A stretch of 49,897 nucleotides of DNA from SIG454 sp045646365 (GCA_045646365.1 JAZRKP010000036.1:1-49897); one strand, 5' to 3'. Positions 23,743 through 31,790 are shown, counted from the first letter of the stretch. Numbers and translations: made by a program. Notes: a model not told the origin generated them from the sequence alone.

Positions 23743-24348
23743 ATGTTAGAGTTTGAAAATTCTGTTTATGAAACGGGCAAAAGCCTTATTGCAGGCATAG
23801 ACGAAGCAGGACGAGGTCCGCTTGCAGGACCTGTGTGTGCAGCGGCGGTAATACTACCTAAAGGTCTTGTTATAGAGGAAATTAACGATTCCAAAAAGCT
23901 GACAGAAAAGAAGAGAGAAAAACTTTTTGATGTGATAATCGAAAAAGCGATTGCTTATTCAATCCAATTTTGTGAACCTGATGTTATTGACGAAATAAAT
24001 ATAAGACAAGCCACTCATAAGGCGATGGAAAATGCGGTTAAAAACCTCTCTGTTGAGCCTGAACATATTTTTATTGACGGAAATGATAATATTCCGTTTG
24101 ATTCCCCGTATACATATATAGTAAAGGGTGATGCTAAATCACATACCATTGCAGCGGCATCAATTCTTGCAAAAGTGAGCCGAGACAGACTTATGGTTGA
24201 GCTTGATGCTAAATATCCGCAGTATGGATTTGCGAAACATAAAGGCTATGGAACAAAAGCACATATGGAAGCAATTCAGCAATACGGAGTCAGCGAAGTG
24301 CATCGAAAAAGCTTTATGACAGATAAAGTTCTGGGTAAAGTGAAATGA
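23743..24348 (+). CDS. rnhB: Ribonuclease HII
   Basis: RNase HII removes ribonucleotides from DNA and RNA from RNA-DNA hybrids. The 201-residue protein shows IAGIDEAGRGPLAGP with the metal-binding Asp-Glu pair (20-21), the DGND aspartate and the KAHMEAIQQYGVSEVHRKSF C-terminal segment. ATG 23743 follows AGGAGGG; a longer in-frame version from 23698 would run through the hairpin and is rejected. The stop overlaps the yraN start. Confidence 0.96.
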   Translation: MLEFENSVYETGKSLIAGIDEAGRGPLAGPVCAAAVILPKGLVIEEINDSKKLTEKKREKLFDVIIEKAIAYSIQFCEPDVIDEINIRQATHKAMENAVKNLSVEPEHIFIDGNDNIPFDSPYTYIVKGDAKSHTIAAASILAKVSRDRLMVELDAKYPQYGFAKHKGYGTKAHMEAIQQYGVSEVHRKSFMTDKVLGKVK

Positions 24349-24725
24349 AAACATATAATAAAATAGTAGGGAATATCGGAGAGGATATTGCGACGGACTA
24401 TCTGAAAAAGAACAAATATAAAATCCTCGAAAGAAACTATGTTGCGGGAAAAGGCGAAATAGATATAGTCGCTAAGATAAAGAAGACAACGGTCTTTGTT
24501 GAGGTCAAGACAAGACAAAATAATGATTTCGGAACACCTGCCGAGGCGGTTGATTATAAGAAAAAGAGTAAGCTTATTGAAACTGCAAAACGATATATAT
24601 ACGAGAAAAATCCCGACACGGACTTTCGCTTTGATATAGTTGAAGTGTATGGCTGTTTTTCGGGAGATTGCTTTGAGCTTGAAAAAATTGAGCATATTGA
24701 AGATGCGTTCGGAGTGAATTATTAG
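24345..24725 (+). CDS. YraN-family endonuclease-like protein (UPF0102)
   Basis: The 126-residue protein has the restriction-endonuclease-like fold signature GKGEIDIVAKIKKTTVFVEVKTR, in which the Asp, Glu and Lys of a D-ExK nuclease centre are present. It is the usual partner of rnhB. Its physiological role is not established. The ATG overlaps the rnhB stop (ATGA), and its TAG shares one base with the GTG of the next gene. Confidence 0.93.
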   Translation: MKTYNKIVGNIGEDIATDYLKKNKYKILERNYVAGKGEIDIVAKIKKTTVFVEVKTRQNNDFGTPAEAVDYKKKSKLIETAKRYIYEKNPDTDFRFDIVEVYGCFSGDCFELEKIEHIEDAFGVNY

Positions 24726-25669
24726 TGAAGTATAAAGTGTTTGATGCACATACCGATACAGTCAGCAAAATGTATGAAACCAATCAGGGATTTAATATGA
24801 ATGATTGCCATACTGATTATGAAAGAATGAAAGAATATGAGGGGTATACCCAAATATTTGCAACCTTTATGGATAAAGAGGCGGTTAAGGAGAATCCTAA
24901 AATTTATACCGATAAGCTTATAGATAAATATAAGGAAGAAACTGATAATTGTAGTTTGAAAAGGATTGAATTTCGGGAAGACCTTGATAAAAAACCTTAT
25001 TCTTCGATTCTTGCCATAGAGGGCGGAGAAGCCTTGGCTGGGGAAATAGAAAACCTTGACTATTTTTATAATAAGGGTGTGAGAATTTTAACGGTGACAT
25101 GGAACCACGACAATGAACTTTGCGGGGGAATAGGCGGAGTATCGGTAGGCGGACTGACAGAGTTTGGAAAAGCGGTTTTAAAAAGAATGAATAAAATTGG
25201 TATGGTAGCAGATGTTTCTCATATTTCCGAAAAAGGTTTCTGGGATGTTGTAAAAGTATGTGAAAAACCGTTTATTGCATCACATTCAAATGTGAAAGCC
25301 CTGTGCGGTCATAAAAGAAATCTGACAGATGAACAGATTAAGGCGATTATTGATACAAACGGGGTTATAGGTGTGAATTTTTACCCTGTGTTTCTTACCG
25401 ATGAAAAGGATTGCAAGAAAGAGAAAATCCTTGAGCATATCGAATATATCCTTAACTTAGGTGGAGAAAATAATGTTGGAATTGGCTCGGATTTTGACGG
25501 CATTGATTGTCTGCCAACGGGAATGACAGGAATTGAGAGCGTGGCAGAGATTATTGAAATGATGGAAAGAAGAGGCTATGGCGGTAAACTTATAAGAAAG
25601 ATTTTGTCTGAAAATTTTATGAGGGTAATGGGAGAAAATCTACCTGTAAAAAACCGATATAAAATTTGA
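24725..25669 (+). CDS. Membrane dipeptidase-like metallopeptidase, M19 family
   Basis: The 314-residue protein is a renal-dipeptidase-type amidohydrolase that should cleave dipeptides. Zinc-ligand motifs are present in order: FDAHTDT near the N-terminus, AIEGGEAL, the two later His-containing stretches VADVSHIS and IASHSNVKAL, and GIGSDFDGI. It has no signal peptide, so the enzyme is probably cytoplasmic. The start is GTG at 24725, overlapping the yraN stop by one base. Confidence 0.93.
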   Translation: MKYKVFDAHTDTVSKMYETNQGFNMNDCHTDYERMKEYEGYTQIFATFMDKEAVKENPKIYTDKLIDKYKEETDNCSLKRIEFREDLDKKPYSSILAIEGGEALAGEIENLDYFYNKGVRILTVTWNHDNELCGGIGGVSVGGLTEFGKAVLKRMNKIGMVADVSHISEKGFWDVVKVCEKPFIASHSNVKALCGHKRNLTDEQIKAIIDTNGVIGVNFYPVFLTDEKDCKKEKILEHIEYILNLGGENNVGIGSDFDGIDCLPTGMTGIESVAEIIEMMERRGYGGKLIRKILSENFMRVMGENLPVKNRYKI

Positions 25670-25678
25670 AAAAATGTC

Positions 25679-25707
25679 TTGACTTTACATTTTTTTTGTG
25701 CTATACT
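25679..25707 (+). promoter_or_regulatory. Sigma-A promoter for rpmE
   Basis: TTGACT (25679-25684) and TATACT (25702-25707) are 17 bases apart, with TG just before the -10. A leader of about 45 bases follows. Confidence 0.8.
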
Positions 25708-25757
25708 ATATAAGCTAATGTAGATTAGAACACTCTAAAGAAAGAGGTGAAAAATAG

Positions 25758-25964
25758 ATGAAAGCAGGAATACATCCGGATTATAAGCAGACTGTTATCA
25801 GATGTGCTTGCGGTAATGTTATAGAAACAGGTTCAACAAAGGAGAATATTTCAATCGAAATTTGCTCTGCATGTCATCCTTTCTATACAGGTAAGCAGAA
25901 GCTTGTTGACACAGGTGGACGCGTTGATAAGTTTAGAAAGCGTTTTGGTTTGGAAGAGAAATAA
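25758..25964 (+). CDS. rpmE: 50S ribosomal protein L31, zinc-containing form
   Basis: The 68-residue protein is the C+ form of L31: Cys16, Cys18, Cys36 and Cys39 form the zinc site. MKAGIHPDY and CSACHPFYTGKQ are family signatures. RBS AGAGGTG. It is monocistronic, with its own promoter and terminator. Confidence 0.97.
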   Translation: MKAGIHPDYKQTVIRCACGNVIETGSTKENISIEICSACHPFYTGKQKLVDTGGRVDKFRKRFGLEEK

Positions 25965-26013
25965 TCAAACCAAATTTTTAAGCGGATTGTTAAAATCAAA
26001 AATTCTACACCAT

Positions 26014-26045
26014 ATAACAGAGCAGGGATGCTCTGTTATTATTTT
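26014..26045 (+). terminator. Terminator after rpmE
   Basis: ATAACAGAGCA (26014-26024) pairs with TGCTCTGTTAT (26029-26039) around a four-base loop, followed by a T-rich tail. Confidence 0.8.
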
Positions 26046-26046
26046 A

Positions 26047-26081
26047 TAGAAAAGGCGATGCGTGTTGCATCGCCTTTTCTA
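26047..26081 (-). terminator. Perfect 15-pair hairpin ending the feo operon
   Basis: TAGAAAAGGCGATGC (26047-26061) pairs perfectly with GCATCGCCTTTTCTA (26067-26081) around a five-base loop. Its right end contains the stop codon of the small Cys-rich gene. A T-rich stretch within and after the stem on the minus strand fits termination of the feo operon. Confidence 0.75.
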
Positions 26082-26234
26082 TATATCATTGTTACAAGAG
26101 CAGTTATTTTTGGAACAATCTTTTGCATATGGGCAACCAATACATTTCTGTCCGCTTTTTTTCGCCCTGTATATGTAGAACACCGCAAGGGATAAAATAA
26201 TCATAATGATTATAACTGCAAAAAATGTTTCCAT
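26079..26234 (-). CDS. FeoB-associated Cys-rich membrane protein
   Basis: This 51-residue reading frame starts at ATG 26234, eight bases after AAGGAG, and stops at 26079. One membrane helix (about 3-22, rich in Ile and Val) is followed by a basic turn RAKKSG and a Cys cluster: CIGCPYAKDC, then CSC. This is the pattern of the FeoB-associated Cys-rich membrane protein family, found next to feoB in many Clostridia. It is thought to be an accessory part of ferrous iron uptake; its precise role is unknown. It lies 16 bases downstream of feoB. Confidence 0.9.
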   Translation of the reverse strand: METFFAVIIIMIILSLAVFYIYRAKKSGQKCIGCPYAKDCSKNNCSCNNDI

Positions 26235-26249
26235 AAACAAGAACTCCTT

Positions 26250-28223
26250 TTAGTTTCCTTTTTTACCTGAGCTTACACACAGAGAGATAATAACTGCTGC
26301 CATAGCAAGAACCGCAATAGCTCCGGGAATAAACGCCTCGCCAAGATTTCCTGTTGTTATAAGAGTTCCAATCTGATAAACGAGAAAGGCAATAGAATAG
26401 CCAACTGCAAACTGTAGCCCAAGTCCGCCAAAGAGCCATTTTTTACTCTTCATTTCGGAGTTCATCGCTCCGATTGCCGCAAAGCAAGGCGGTGTGAAAA
26501 GGTTAAACATAAGGTAAGCAAGTGCCGCAACTTTGGTTATTGCAAAAAGTGTTGCAACCTCAGTGCCTGCCCCCTCCATAAGAGCCAATTCCTCAGTGTC
26601 GATAAAATTATCAAGTCCGACAAAGCATACAGCGAGAGTTCCAACAACATTTTCTTTTGCGATAAATCCTGTGATAGCGGCTGCCGCAAGCTGCCAGGAA
26701 AGAACGCCAACCACAGGAACAAGCAGATACGAGAATGGATGAGCAATAGCTGCGAGAATGGATGAGTTTGCAGTTTCAGCAACGGTAAAACTTAATGTAA
26801 ATGTCTGCATAATCTGAACAACTGTGTTGCAAACAAGAATAATCGTTGCCGCCTTCACAATATAAGACCAACCACGGCTACACATAGAACCAAATGCCCT
26901 TTTAAGGCTTGGAAGCTTGTATTCAGGAAGCTCTATAATAAAGAAAGATTTCTTTGGCTTATGTCCTGCAATTTTGTTCACAAGCAATGCACCGAGGAAA
27001 ATGAGGATAATCCCAGCAAAATACATAAGAGTACCAACCCAGGAGGCGTCCTCGAAAAATGCACCTGCAAAGAGTGCAATAACAGGAAGCTTAGCACCAC
27101 ACGGCATAAACGGAGCAAGCATAGCAGTTGCCCGTCTTTCCCTCTCGTTTCGGATTGTTCGGCAAGCCATAATACCCGGGATTGCACAACCGGTTGTTAC
27201 AACAAACGGAATAACCGATTTTCCCGACAAACCAACCTTTTTGAAAATCGGGTCAAGCACGACGGAAACACGAGCCATATAACCACAATCCTCCAAAAGG
27301 GATATAAGAAAATACATAACCATAACCAATGGCAAAAATCCGATAACCGCAATCGCTCCGCCTATAATACCATCTATTAAGAGGGCGTAAATGAGGGGAT
27401 TTGCTCCGGTTAAAAAACTGCCAACCCATTCTTGAAAACTTTCGAGCCATACAACAAGTGTATCTGCAAGCCACGGGCCAAGTGTGGATTGTGAAATATC
27501 GAAAACAAGAAACATTATAAGGGCGAAAATCGGAATACCAAGCCATTTATTGGTAAGCACAGAGTCGATTTTATCGTGATATGTTCTGTCTTTAGTTAAA
27601 ATTTTACGCTTTTCGACATCTTTAACAATTTTATTAACAAATTCAAAGCGCTTTCTGTCCTCGGCTTGAACCGCCTTTTTATCGGAAAGGTCGATTTCAG
27701 CCTGAGTGTATGGTGAAGTCTGAACTTCTCCAAGACGGGAAATTGCTGATTTCATAACATCAATAAGTCCGTCTGAGGAGGTTGAGATTGTTTCTATAAC
27801 AGGGCAACCGAGCTTTTCGGAAAGTGAAACCGCATCAATTACAGTCTTCTTCTTTTCATTTATATCGGATTTATTGAGAGCGACAACCATTGGTATTCCA
27901 AGCTCTAAAAGCTGTGTCGTGAAAAATAAGCTTCTGCTTAAATTTGTTGCATCAACGATATTGATGATAACATCAGGGTTTTCGTTCTTAACATAAGTGC
28001 TTGTTACGCTTTCCTCGGATGTAAAAGGGGACATCGAATATGCTCCCGGCAAATCCACTGCGATTACATCGCAAAGTTCACCGCAATATGTTTTTTTAAC
28101 TGAATGTTCTTTCTTTTCAACAGTAACCCCTGCCCAGTTCCCGACCTTTTCATTCCGGCCGGTCAAAGCGTTATACATAGTGGTTTTACCGCTATTCGGA
28201 TTGCCCGCAAGTGCAATTCTCAT
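26250..28223 (-). CDS. feoB: Ferrous iron transporter FeoB
   Basis: FeoB moves Fe2+ across the membrane. The 657-residue protein begins with a GTPase domain (G1 GNPNSGKT at 7-14, G3 DLPGAYSM, G4 NKSD), followed by a helical spacer and a membrane domain with two Gate motifs; SGKSVIPFVVTTGCAIPGIMA is the conserved Cys-containing Gate segment. RBS AAGGAGGA precedes ATG 28223. It lies between feoA and the Cys-rich partner. A 111-base gap separates it from feoA and contains one palindrome. Confidence 0.97.
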   Translation of the reverse strand: MRIALAGNPNSGKTTMYNALTGRNEKVGNWAGVTVEKKEHSVKKTYCGELCDVIAVDLPGAYSMSPFTSEESVTSTYVKNENPDVIINIVDATNLSRSLFFTTQLLELGIPMVVALNKSDINEKKKTVIDAVSLSEKLGCPVIETISTSSDGLIDVMKSAISRLGEVQTSPYTQAEIDLSDKKAVQAEDRKRFEFVNKIVKDVEKRKILTKDRTYHDKIDSVLTNKWLGIPIFALIMFLVFDISQSTLGPWLADTLVVWLESFQEWVGSFLTGANPLIYALLIDGIIGGAIAVIGFLPLVMVMYFLISLLEDCGYMARVSVVLDPIFKKVGLSGKSVIPFVVTTGCAIPGIMACRTIRNERERRATAMLAPFMPCGAKLPVIALFAGAFFEDASWVGTLMYFAGIILIFLGALLVNKIAGHKPKKSFFIIELPEYKLPSLKRAFGSMCSRGWSYIVKAATIILVCNTVVQIMQTFTLSFTVAETANSSILAAIAHPFSYLLVPVVGVLSWQLAAAAITGFIAKENVVGTLAVCFVGLDNFIDTEELALMEGAGTEVATLFAITKVAALAYLMFNLFTPPCFAAIGAMNSEMKSKKWLFGGLGLQFAVGYSIAFLVYQIGTLITTGNLGEAFIPGAIAVLAMAAVIISLCVSSGKKGN

Positions 28224-28281
28224 TATAAATTCCTCCTTGTGTTATATATAAAGGTAAGTAAAAACAATTTTATCGGACCAG

Positions 28282-28295
28282 TTAGCAAAGGCTAA
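28282..28295. promoter_or_regulatory. TTAGC-N4-GCTAA palindrome between feoA and feoB
   Basis: TTAGCAAAGGCTAA, extended to GTTAGCAAAGGCTAAC at 28281-28296, has the same arms as the two palindromes upstream of feoA. No clear promoter is seen beside it, so it may be a secondary operator. Confidence 0.6.
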
Positions 28296-28334
28296 CTAAA
28301 TGGCGTAAATAAGTGGCAGAGCATCTTTTGAGTT

Positions 28335-28547
28335 TTAAATAATAATTGCCTCTGCCAACTGATTATCAATATTATAGCGACCGTCTTTGATTGAAACAAC
28401 ACATCCGCCCTTAAGGTGGGACACAACTGTTATTGGTTCACCGCTGTAACAACCTAAAGAGAAAAGAAATGCATCAAGCTCTTCGTCGTCTGTCTCTATT
28501 TGTTTAATGATATATTCGATACCTTCCTGCGCATCGAGAAGAGTCAT
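28335..28547 (-). CDS. feoA: Ferrous iron transport protein FeoA
   Basis: FeoA is a small SH3-like cytoplasmic partner of FeoB. The 70-residue product (MTLLDAQEGIEYIIKQIETD...) shows the typical SLGCYSGEPITVVSHLKGGCVVSIKDGRYNI pattern, split here only by eye. ATG 28547 follows AAGGAG; an in-frame ATG 13 codons upstream lies within the operator region and is rejected. It is the first gene of the feo operon. Confidence 0.92.
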   Translation of the reverse strand: MTLLDAQEGIEYIIKQIETDDEELDAFLFSLGCYSGEPITVVSHLKGGCVVSIKDGRYNIDNQLAEAIII

Positions 28548-28579
28548 TTCTTCGTCACTCCTTATAATATATATTGCGA

Positions 28580-28593
28580 TTAGCATATGCTAA
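28580..28593. promoter_or_regulatory. TTAGC-N4-GCTAA operator upstream of feoA
   Basis: TTAGCATATGCTAA is a perfect palindrome in the feoA leader. Its centre is 34 bases, about three helical turns, from the centre of the next copy. Confidence 0.7.
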
Positions 28594-28613
28594 CTCAAAC
28601 TCACAAAAAGCGA

Positions 28614-28627
28614 TTAGCTACCGCTAA
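28614..28627. promoter_or_regulatory. TTAGC-N4-GCTAA operator at the feoA transcription start
   Basis: TTAGCTACCGCTAA lies just downstream of the predicted -10 hexamer and so covers the expected start site. The arms resemble DtxR/IdeR-family boxes (TTAGG...CCTAA types), which suggests repression by an iron-loaded DtxR-like protein. The regulator gene is not in the window. Confidence 0.7.
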
Positions 28628-28636
28628 CCACATAAT

Positions 28637-28665
28637 ATATTACCATAATCAAGAAAATTTGTCAA
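28637..28665 (-). promoter_or_regulatory. Sigma-A promoter for feoA-feoB
   Basis: On the minus strand TTGACA (28665-28660) and TAATAT (28642-28637) are 17 bases apart. The first operator begins about ten bases downstream. Confidence 0.85.
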
Positions 28666-28893
28666 GTATTTTTTCAAAATAATTAAGAAAAGGCAGTTCC
28701 TCGGCACATTATGGTATTTGAGGAAATGACTTAAACTGATGAAAGGAGGTGATGGAAAAAGGAAGAGGATAACATAAATTTTAGCAAAATAGTATACATT
28801 ATTGTAAACCAAATTGTGTAGTTGGTAATTTTTGTCAAATTTTTTGAAAAGCTTGTAATATTGGGGATAACTATACAATTAAGGGTTGATTTT

Positions 28894-29001
28894 ATGAAAA
28901 AACAGCTTATCCCTGTGGATAATGTGGATAACTCTGCGAATAACTGTTTTATGGGCTTTGGGAATGAAATAAGACTGTTATGTAAACTAAATAAGGGGTA
29001 A
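28894..29001 (+). other. Possible small open reading frame of 35 codons
   Basis: An ATG at 28894, behind AAGGG, opens 35 codons ending at TAA 28999-29001 (MKKQLIPVDNVDNSANNCFM...). I do not recognise the product. The DNA carries two DnaA-type boxes, which force the repeated VDN, so the frame may be accidental. It lies in a gap of about 430 bases between the feo promoter and the repeat-protein gene; apart from this frame, the boxes and the downstream promoter, I see nothing in that gap. Confidence 0.2.
28914..28931. other. Two abutting DnaA boxes
   Basis: TGTGGATAA occurs twice in direct tandem (28914-28922 and 28923-28931). Its complement, TTATCCACA, is the classical high-affinity DnaA box. 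A weaker TTATCCCTG copy overlaps from 28908 on the other strand. The cluster is intergenic and AT-rich DNA surrounds it. Confidence 0.55.
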
Positions 29002-29041
29002 AATTTGCAATGAGTGATTTACATAACATTCTTGAAATTTC

Positions 29042-29070
29042 TTGACACAGGAGTGTTGGTGTGTTATATT
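29042..29070 (+). promoter_or_regulatory. Sigma-A promoter for the repeat-protein gene
   Basis: TTGACA (29042-29047) and TATATT (29065-29070) are 17 bases apart. AAAGGGGG follows before the ATG. Confidence 0.8.
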
Positions 29071-29096
29071 AGTAAAATGTAAAGGGGGATTTTTTT

Positions 29097-31016
29097 ATGA
29101 AAAAAGTTTTTAAATTTATCAGCCTCATTGTGGTGGCTTTGATGCTGATGACACAGATGGCGTCTGCTATGGAATATATGGTTATGTATGGGAATACATC
29201 ATCTGACGCACAGTTTGTTTCGCTTCTTGTTATTGACGGAGATGTGACGGATATTACGAAAATTACATACCAGGATATAAGATATGTGGACCAGAGCACT
29301 GTTGACGAATACGGAAATTTTTCGATTGTGCTACCGTTTTTTGATGAAGATGAATATGGAATTCACTCAAATCTTGATTTTAATATCGGTGGCGGGGAGG
29401 AAAAGATTAAATGTTATGTGTCCTCGAGCGGTAGTGATTCTAATGATGGATTTTCTCAGGATACACCGGTGAAAAGCCTTGCGGCTGCATATAGCAAGAT
29501 TTTATTAGTGGATGAAATAATCCTTATGGATGACACAACATTTGTTACTCCGCCTGCCTGCGACGGAACGCTTACTATTAAGGGAAACACAAGCTCAGTT
29601 AAGCTGACAGTTTCGGGTGAAATCAGTCTTGCGGGGAATTTAACTATTGATAATCTTGAATTAAATGGAGCGGCAACCATTTATGCAAATGGGCATAAGT
29701 TAAAGGTAACAGAAACGGTTACATCGGATGCCGGAATAGGAAAAGCTGCCAGTGGAAAGAGTCTTACAGTATACGGCGGAAAGAAAAGCGCTGACCATAC
29801 AGGGGATACAAACCTTGAACTCCTCGGCGGAAAGTATTACAGAGTTTACGGCGGCGGACGAAATGGAGCAGTTAACGGAAACACTAATGTTGTTTTTGGC
29901 GGAAACTCCAATATAGGAGACGGTATTAACGATGATGATAAAGAAACACTTTCTCTTTGTTATGTATACGGCGGTGGAAGTAACGGAGCAGTTTCGGGCA
30001 AAACAAATGTAACAATTAAGGACAACGCAGTTTCTTGTTATGTATATGGTGCAGGAGAAGGAACAGACGGTACGGCGAAGGATACCAATATTTACATAAA
30101 CGGCGGTAAGGTTATGAATGTATATGGCGGTTCACCAAACACAGAGCTTACCGACTGTGACACACACATTACAATGACAGCTGGACTTGTTGAGTCAATT
30201 TTTGGCGGAAGTTACAGCACAAATATGACAGGTAATACTTTTATAACACTTTCAGGTGGCGATTTGGCAAGAAGAGTATACTCAGGATGTTATAATAATT
30301 ATGAAATTCTGGACGGTGGGTGGAAATCGGATGTTCATGTAACAGGAACAACAAATCTGATGATTTATCCGACGGCGACTATTGGCTCAGGAACAGGGTT
30401 GTCCATACTGAATAGGTTTGATAGCGGAATAGGTGTTGGAAGCCGTGATAATACTAATCATAATGAAGAAGTAAGTACGGTGATATTCCTTGAGGACAGT
30501 TATTCTGGATTTAAAAACAAGATAGGCGCAATGTATGGAAATCATGCTGATTATACCGTTAAGGCAACGACAGGCGGAAAGGTTGAAGGAACACCTGAAG
30601 GCGGAACAGTGTATGTGAAAGCGGATAACGGCTATTATGCGAAAATCGGAAACACTGACTATGACGAAGGAAGTGTGAAACTTTCATCGGAAACAACGGA
30701 GATTAAATTCAATAAAAAGAATTTCTTCATATATGATGTTTCAGCAAATAAGGGCGAAAATGTGGCTGTAGGAAACGCAAATATAAATGCGGATAATTCA
30801 ACTGCCAATGAGCCTGAGCCTAAGCTTTATATTTCTGTTTTTGATTATGAAACGGGGCAACTTATAGATTGTGATGTAAGTGAAGCAACAACAGGAGAAA
30901 AAGAATTTACTCTTAACTGTAAATTTGAAGAAGGTAAAAGATATATTATAAAAGCTATGATGTGGAACAAAAATATGGAACCTCTTACGAGAGTTTATAG
31001 CTTTGAATTAAAGTAA
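29097..31016 (+). CDS. Secreted repeat protein, beta-helix-like
   Basis: I do not recognise a named family. The 639-residue protein has a signal peptide (cleavage probably after AMASA-like ASA at about 23). Residues 105-135 (CYVSSSGSDSNDGFSQDTPVKSL) match the opening of DUF1565/right-handed beta-helix proteins. Residues about 230-420 hold five or six imperfect repeats built on GxTN(V/L)xxxGG...xVYGGGxNGxV. The C-terminal 70 residues look like a small beta domain (KLYISVFDYETGQLI). There is no LPxTG motif, no S-layer-homology triplet and no membrane anchor, so it is probably released or loosely attached. It stands alone with its own promoter and terminator. Confidence 0.75.
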   Translation: MKKVFKFISLIVVALMLMTQMASAMEYMVMYGNTSSDAQFVSLLVIDGDVTDITKITYQDIRYVDQSTVDEYGNFSIVLPFFDEDEYGIHSNLDFNIGGGEEKIKCYVSSSGSDSNDGFSQDTPVKSLAAAYSKILLVDEIILMDDTTFVTPPACDGTLTIKGNTSSVKLTVSGEISLAGNLTIDNLELNGAATIYANGHKLKVTETVTSDAGIGKAASGKSLTVYGGKKSADHTGDTNLELLGGKYYRVYGGGRNGAVNGNTNVVFGGNSNIGDGINDDDKETLSLCYVYGGGSNGAVSGKTNVTIKDNAVSCYVYGAGEGTDGTAKDTNIYINGGKVMNVYGGSPNTELTDCDTHITMTAGLVESIFGGSYSTNMTGNTFITLSGGDLARRVYSGCYNNYEILDGGWKSDVHVTGTTNLMIYPTATIGSGTGLSILNRFDSGIGVGSRDNTNHNEEVSTVIFLEDSYSGFKNKIGAMYGNHADYTVKATTGGKVEGTPEGGTVYVKADNGYYAKIGNTDYDEGSVKLSSETTEIKFNKKNFFIYDVSANKGENVAVGNANINADNSTANEPEPKLYISVFDYETGQLIDCDVSEATTGEKEFTLNCKFEEGKRYIIKAMMWNKNMEPLTRVYSFELK

Positions 31017-31022
31017 AATAAA

Positions 31023-31058
31023 AAAATCGGCTATCTGGTTGGATAGCCGATTTTATTT
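31023..31058. terminator. Bidirectional terminator
   Basis: AAAATCGGCTATC (31023-31035) pairs perfectly with GATAGCCGATTTT (31042-31054) around a six-base loop; T runs exist on both sides. It serves the repeat-protein gene and possibly the convergent ECF gene. Confidence 0.85.
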
Positions 31059-31111
31059 TATAAATATGCTTTTTAAAATATCTGAATAACAGGTTTATGA
31101 TACCATATTTT

Positions 31112-31648
31112 TTAGTTTTCGTCATCAGAAAAATCGTGGAAATCTTCATTGGAGGATTTCTTTTTTCTTGTTGTAAACGCCTGAATCAAAAGGGTTGCTG
31201 AGCATACGCCTGCTATTGCCTGGAAGATATTTGAAGGAATACCCGTTGCGGCAGTTGCCCAACCGAAACCTATAACGAAGGCTTCATATACAAAGTAACC
31301 CAAAACCATAATGATCTCACCGATTATTCCGCTTACAACAACTCCAAGAGTGTTGTTTTTGAAAAGCTTGAAAAACAATGAAGCTACCAAAGCGACAAAA
31401 AATTTGATAACAAAGGTGGCAGGCGCATATACAGGATAAGCGACGAGGTCAGCTAAGGCAGAGCCAAGACCTGCGGCAAATCCACCCCAGATTGGACCTA
31501 AAATAAAGCCTGAGATTAAAACCATACAGTCTCCAAGGTTAACATATCCATTGGTTGGGGTTGGTATCTGAATAATCATTGTTGAAACAAAGGTCAGAGC
31601 TGAAAACAGTGCTGCCAGAATAAGTTTTTTTACAGATACATTTTTCAT
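31112..31648 (-). CDS. ECF transporter S-component, substrate unknown
   Basis: The 178-residue membrane protein has about five or six hydrophobic segments and the S-component signature YVNLGDCMVLISGFILGPIWGG...GSALADLV, followed by APATFVIKFFVALVA. This pattern fits vitamin or vitamin-precursor binding subunits of energy-coupling-factor transporters. The substrate cannot be told, and no riboswitch is visible in the upstream gap to suggest one. EcfA and EcfT genes are absent from the window. GGAGAG precedes the ATG on the minus strand. Confidence 0.85.
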   Translation of the reverse strand: MKNVSVKKLILAALFSALTFVSTMIIQIPTPTNGYVNLGDCMVLISGFILGPIWGGFAAGLGSALADLVAYPVYAPATFVIKFFVALVASLFFKLFKNNTLGVVVSGIIGEIIMVLGYFVYEAFVIGFGWATAATGIPSNIFQAIAGVCSATLLIQAFTTRKKKSSNEDFHDFSDDEN

Positions 31649-31733
31649 TATATTATCTCTCCTTTTTCATAAATTAGGAATATTATAATACAAAAATATT
31701 CAAATTTCAATACTTTGTTTAAAAATAAAAGTT

Positions 31734-31760
31734 ATAAATGCGGACAAAGTGTCATAGGAT
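31734..31760 (+). promoter_or_regulatory. Candidate sigma-E promoter for spoIIIA
   Basis: ATA at 31734-31736 and CATAGGAT at 31753-31760 are separated by 16 bases. This resembles the mother-cell sigma E consensus (ATA-16-CATACAAT), with two mismatches in the -10. In Bacillus the spoIIIA operon is sigma-E-dependent. There is no sigma-A-type alternative in the gap. Confidence 0.45.
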
Positions 31761-31790
31761 AGAAATATCAAAAGAGAAAGAGGGTTGGAT

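Noticed and set aside
28624..28878. Minus-strand frame of 84 codons over the feo promoter
   Set aside because: It covers the promoter and an operator, is made of AT-rich low-complexity codons and has no proper start site.
28860..29010. Replication origin at the DnaA boxes
   Set aside because: Only two good boxes, no dnaA, dnaN, recF or rpmH nearby, and no clear DNA unwinding element pattern.
31649..31733. Vitamin riboswitch upstream of the ECF S-component
   Set aside because: The gap is short and AT-rich without recognisable TPP, FMN or cobalamin elements.
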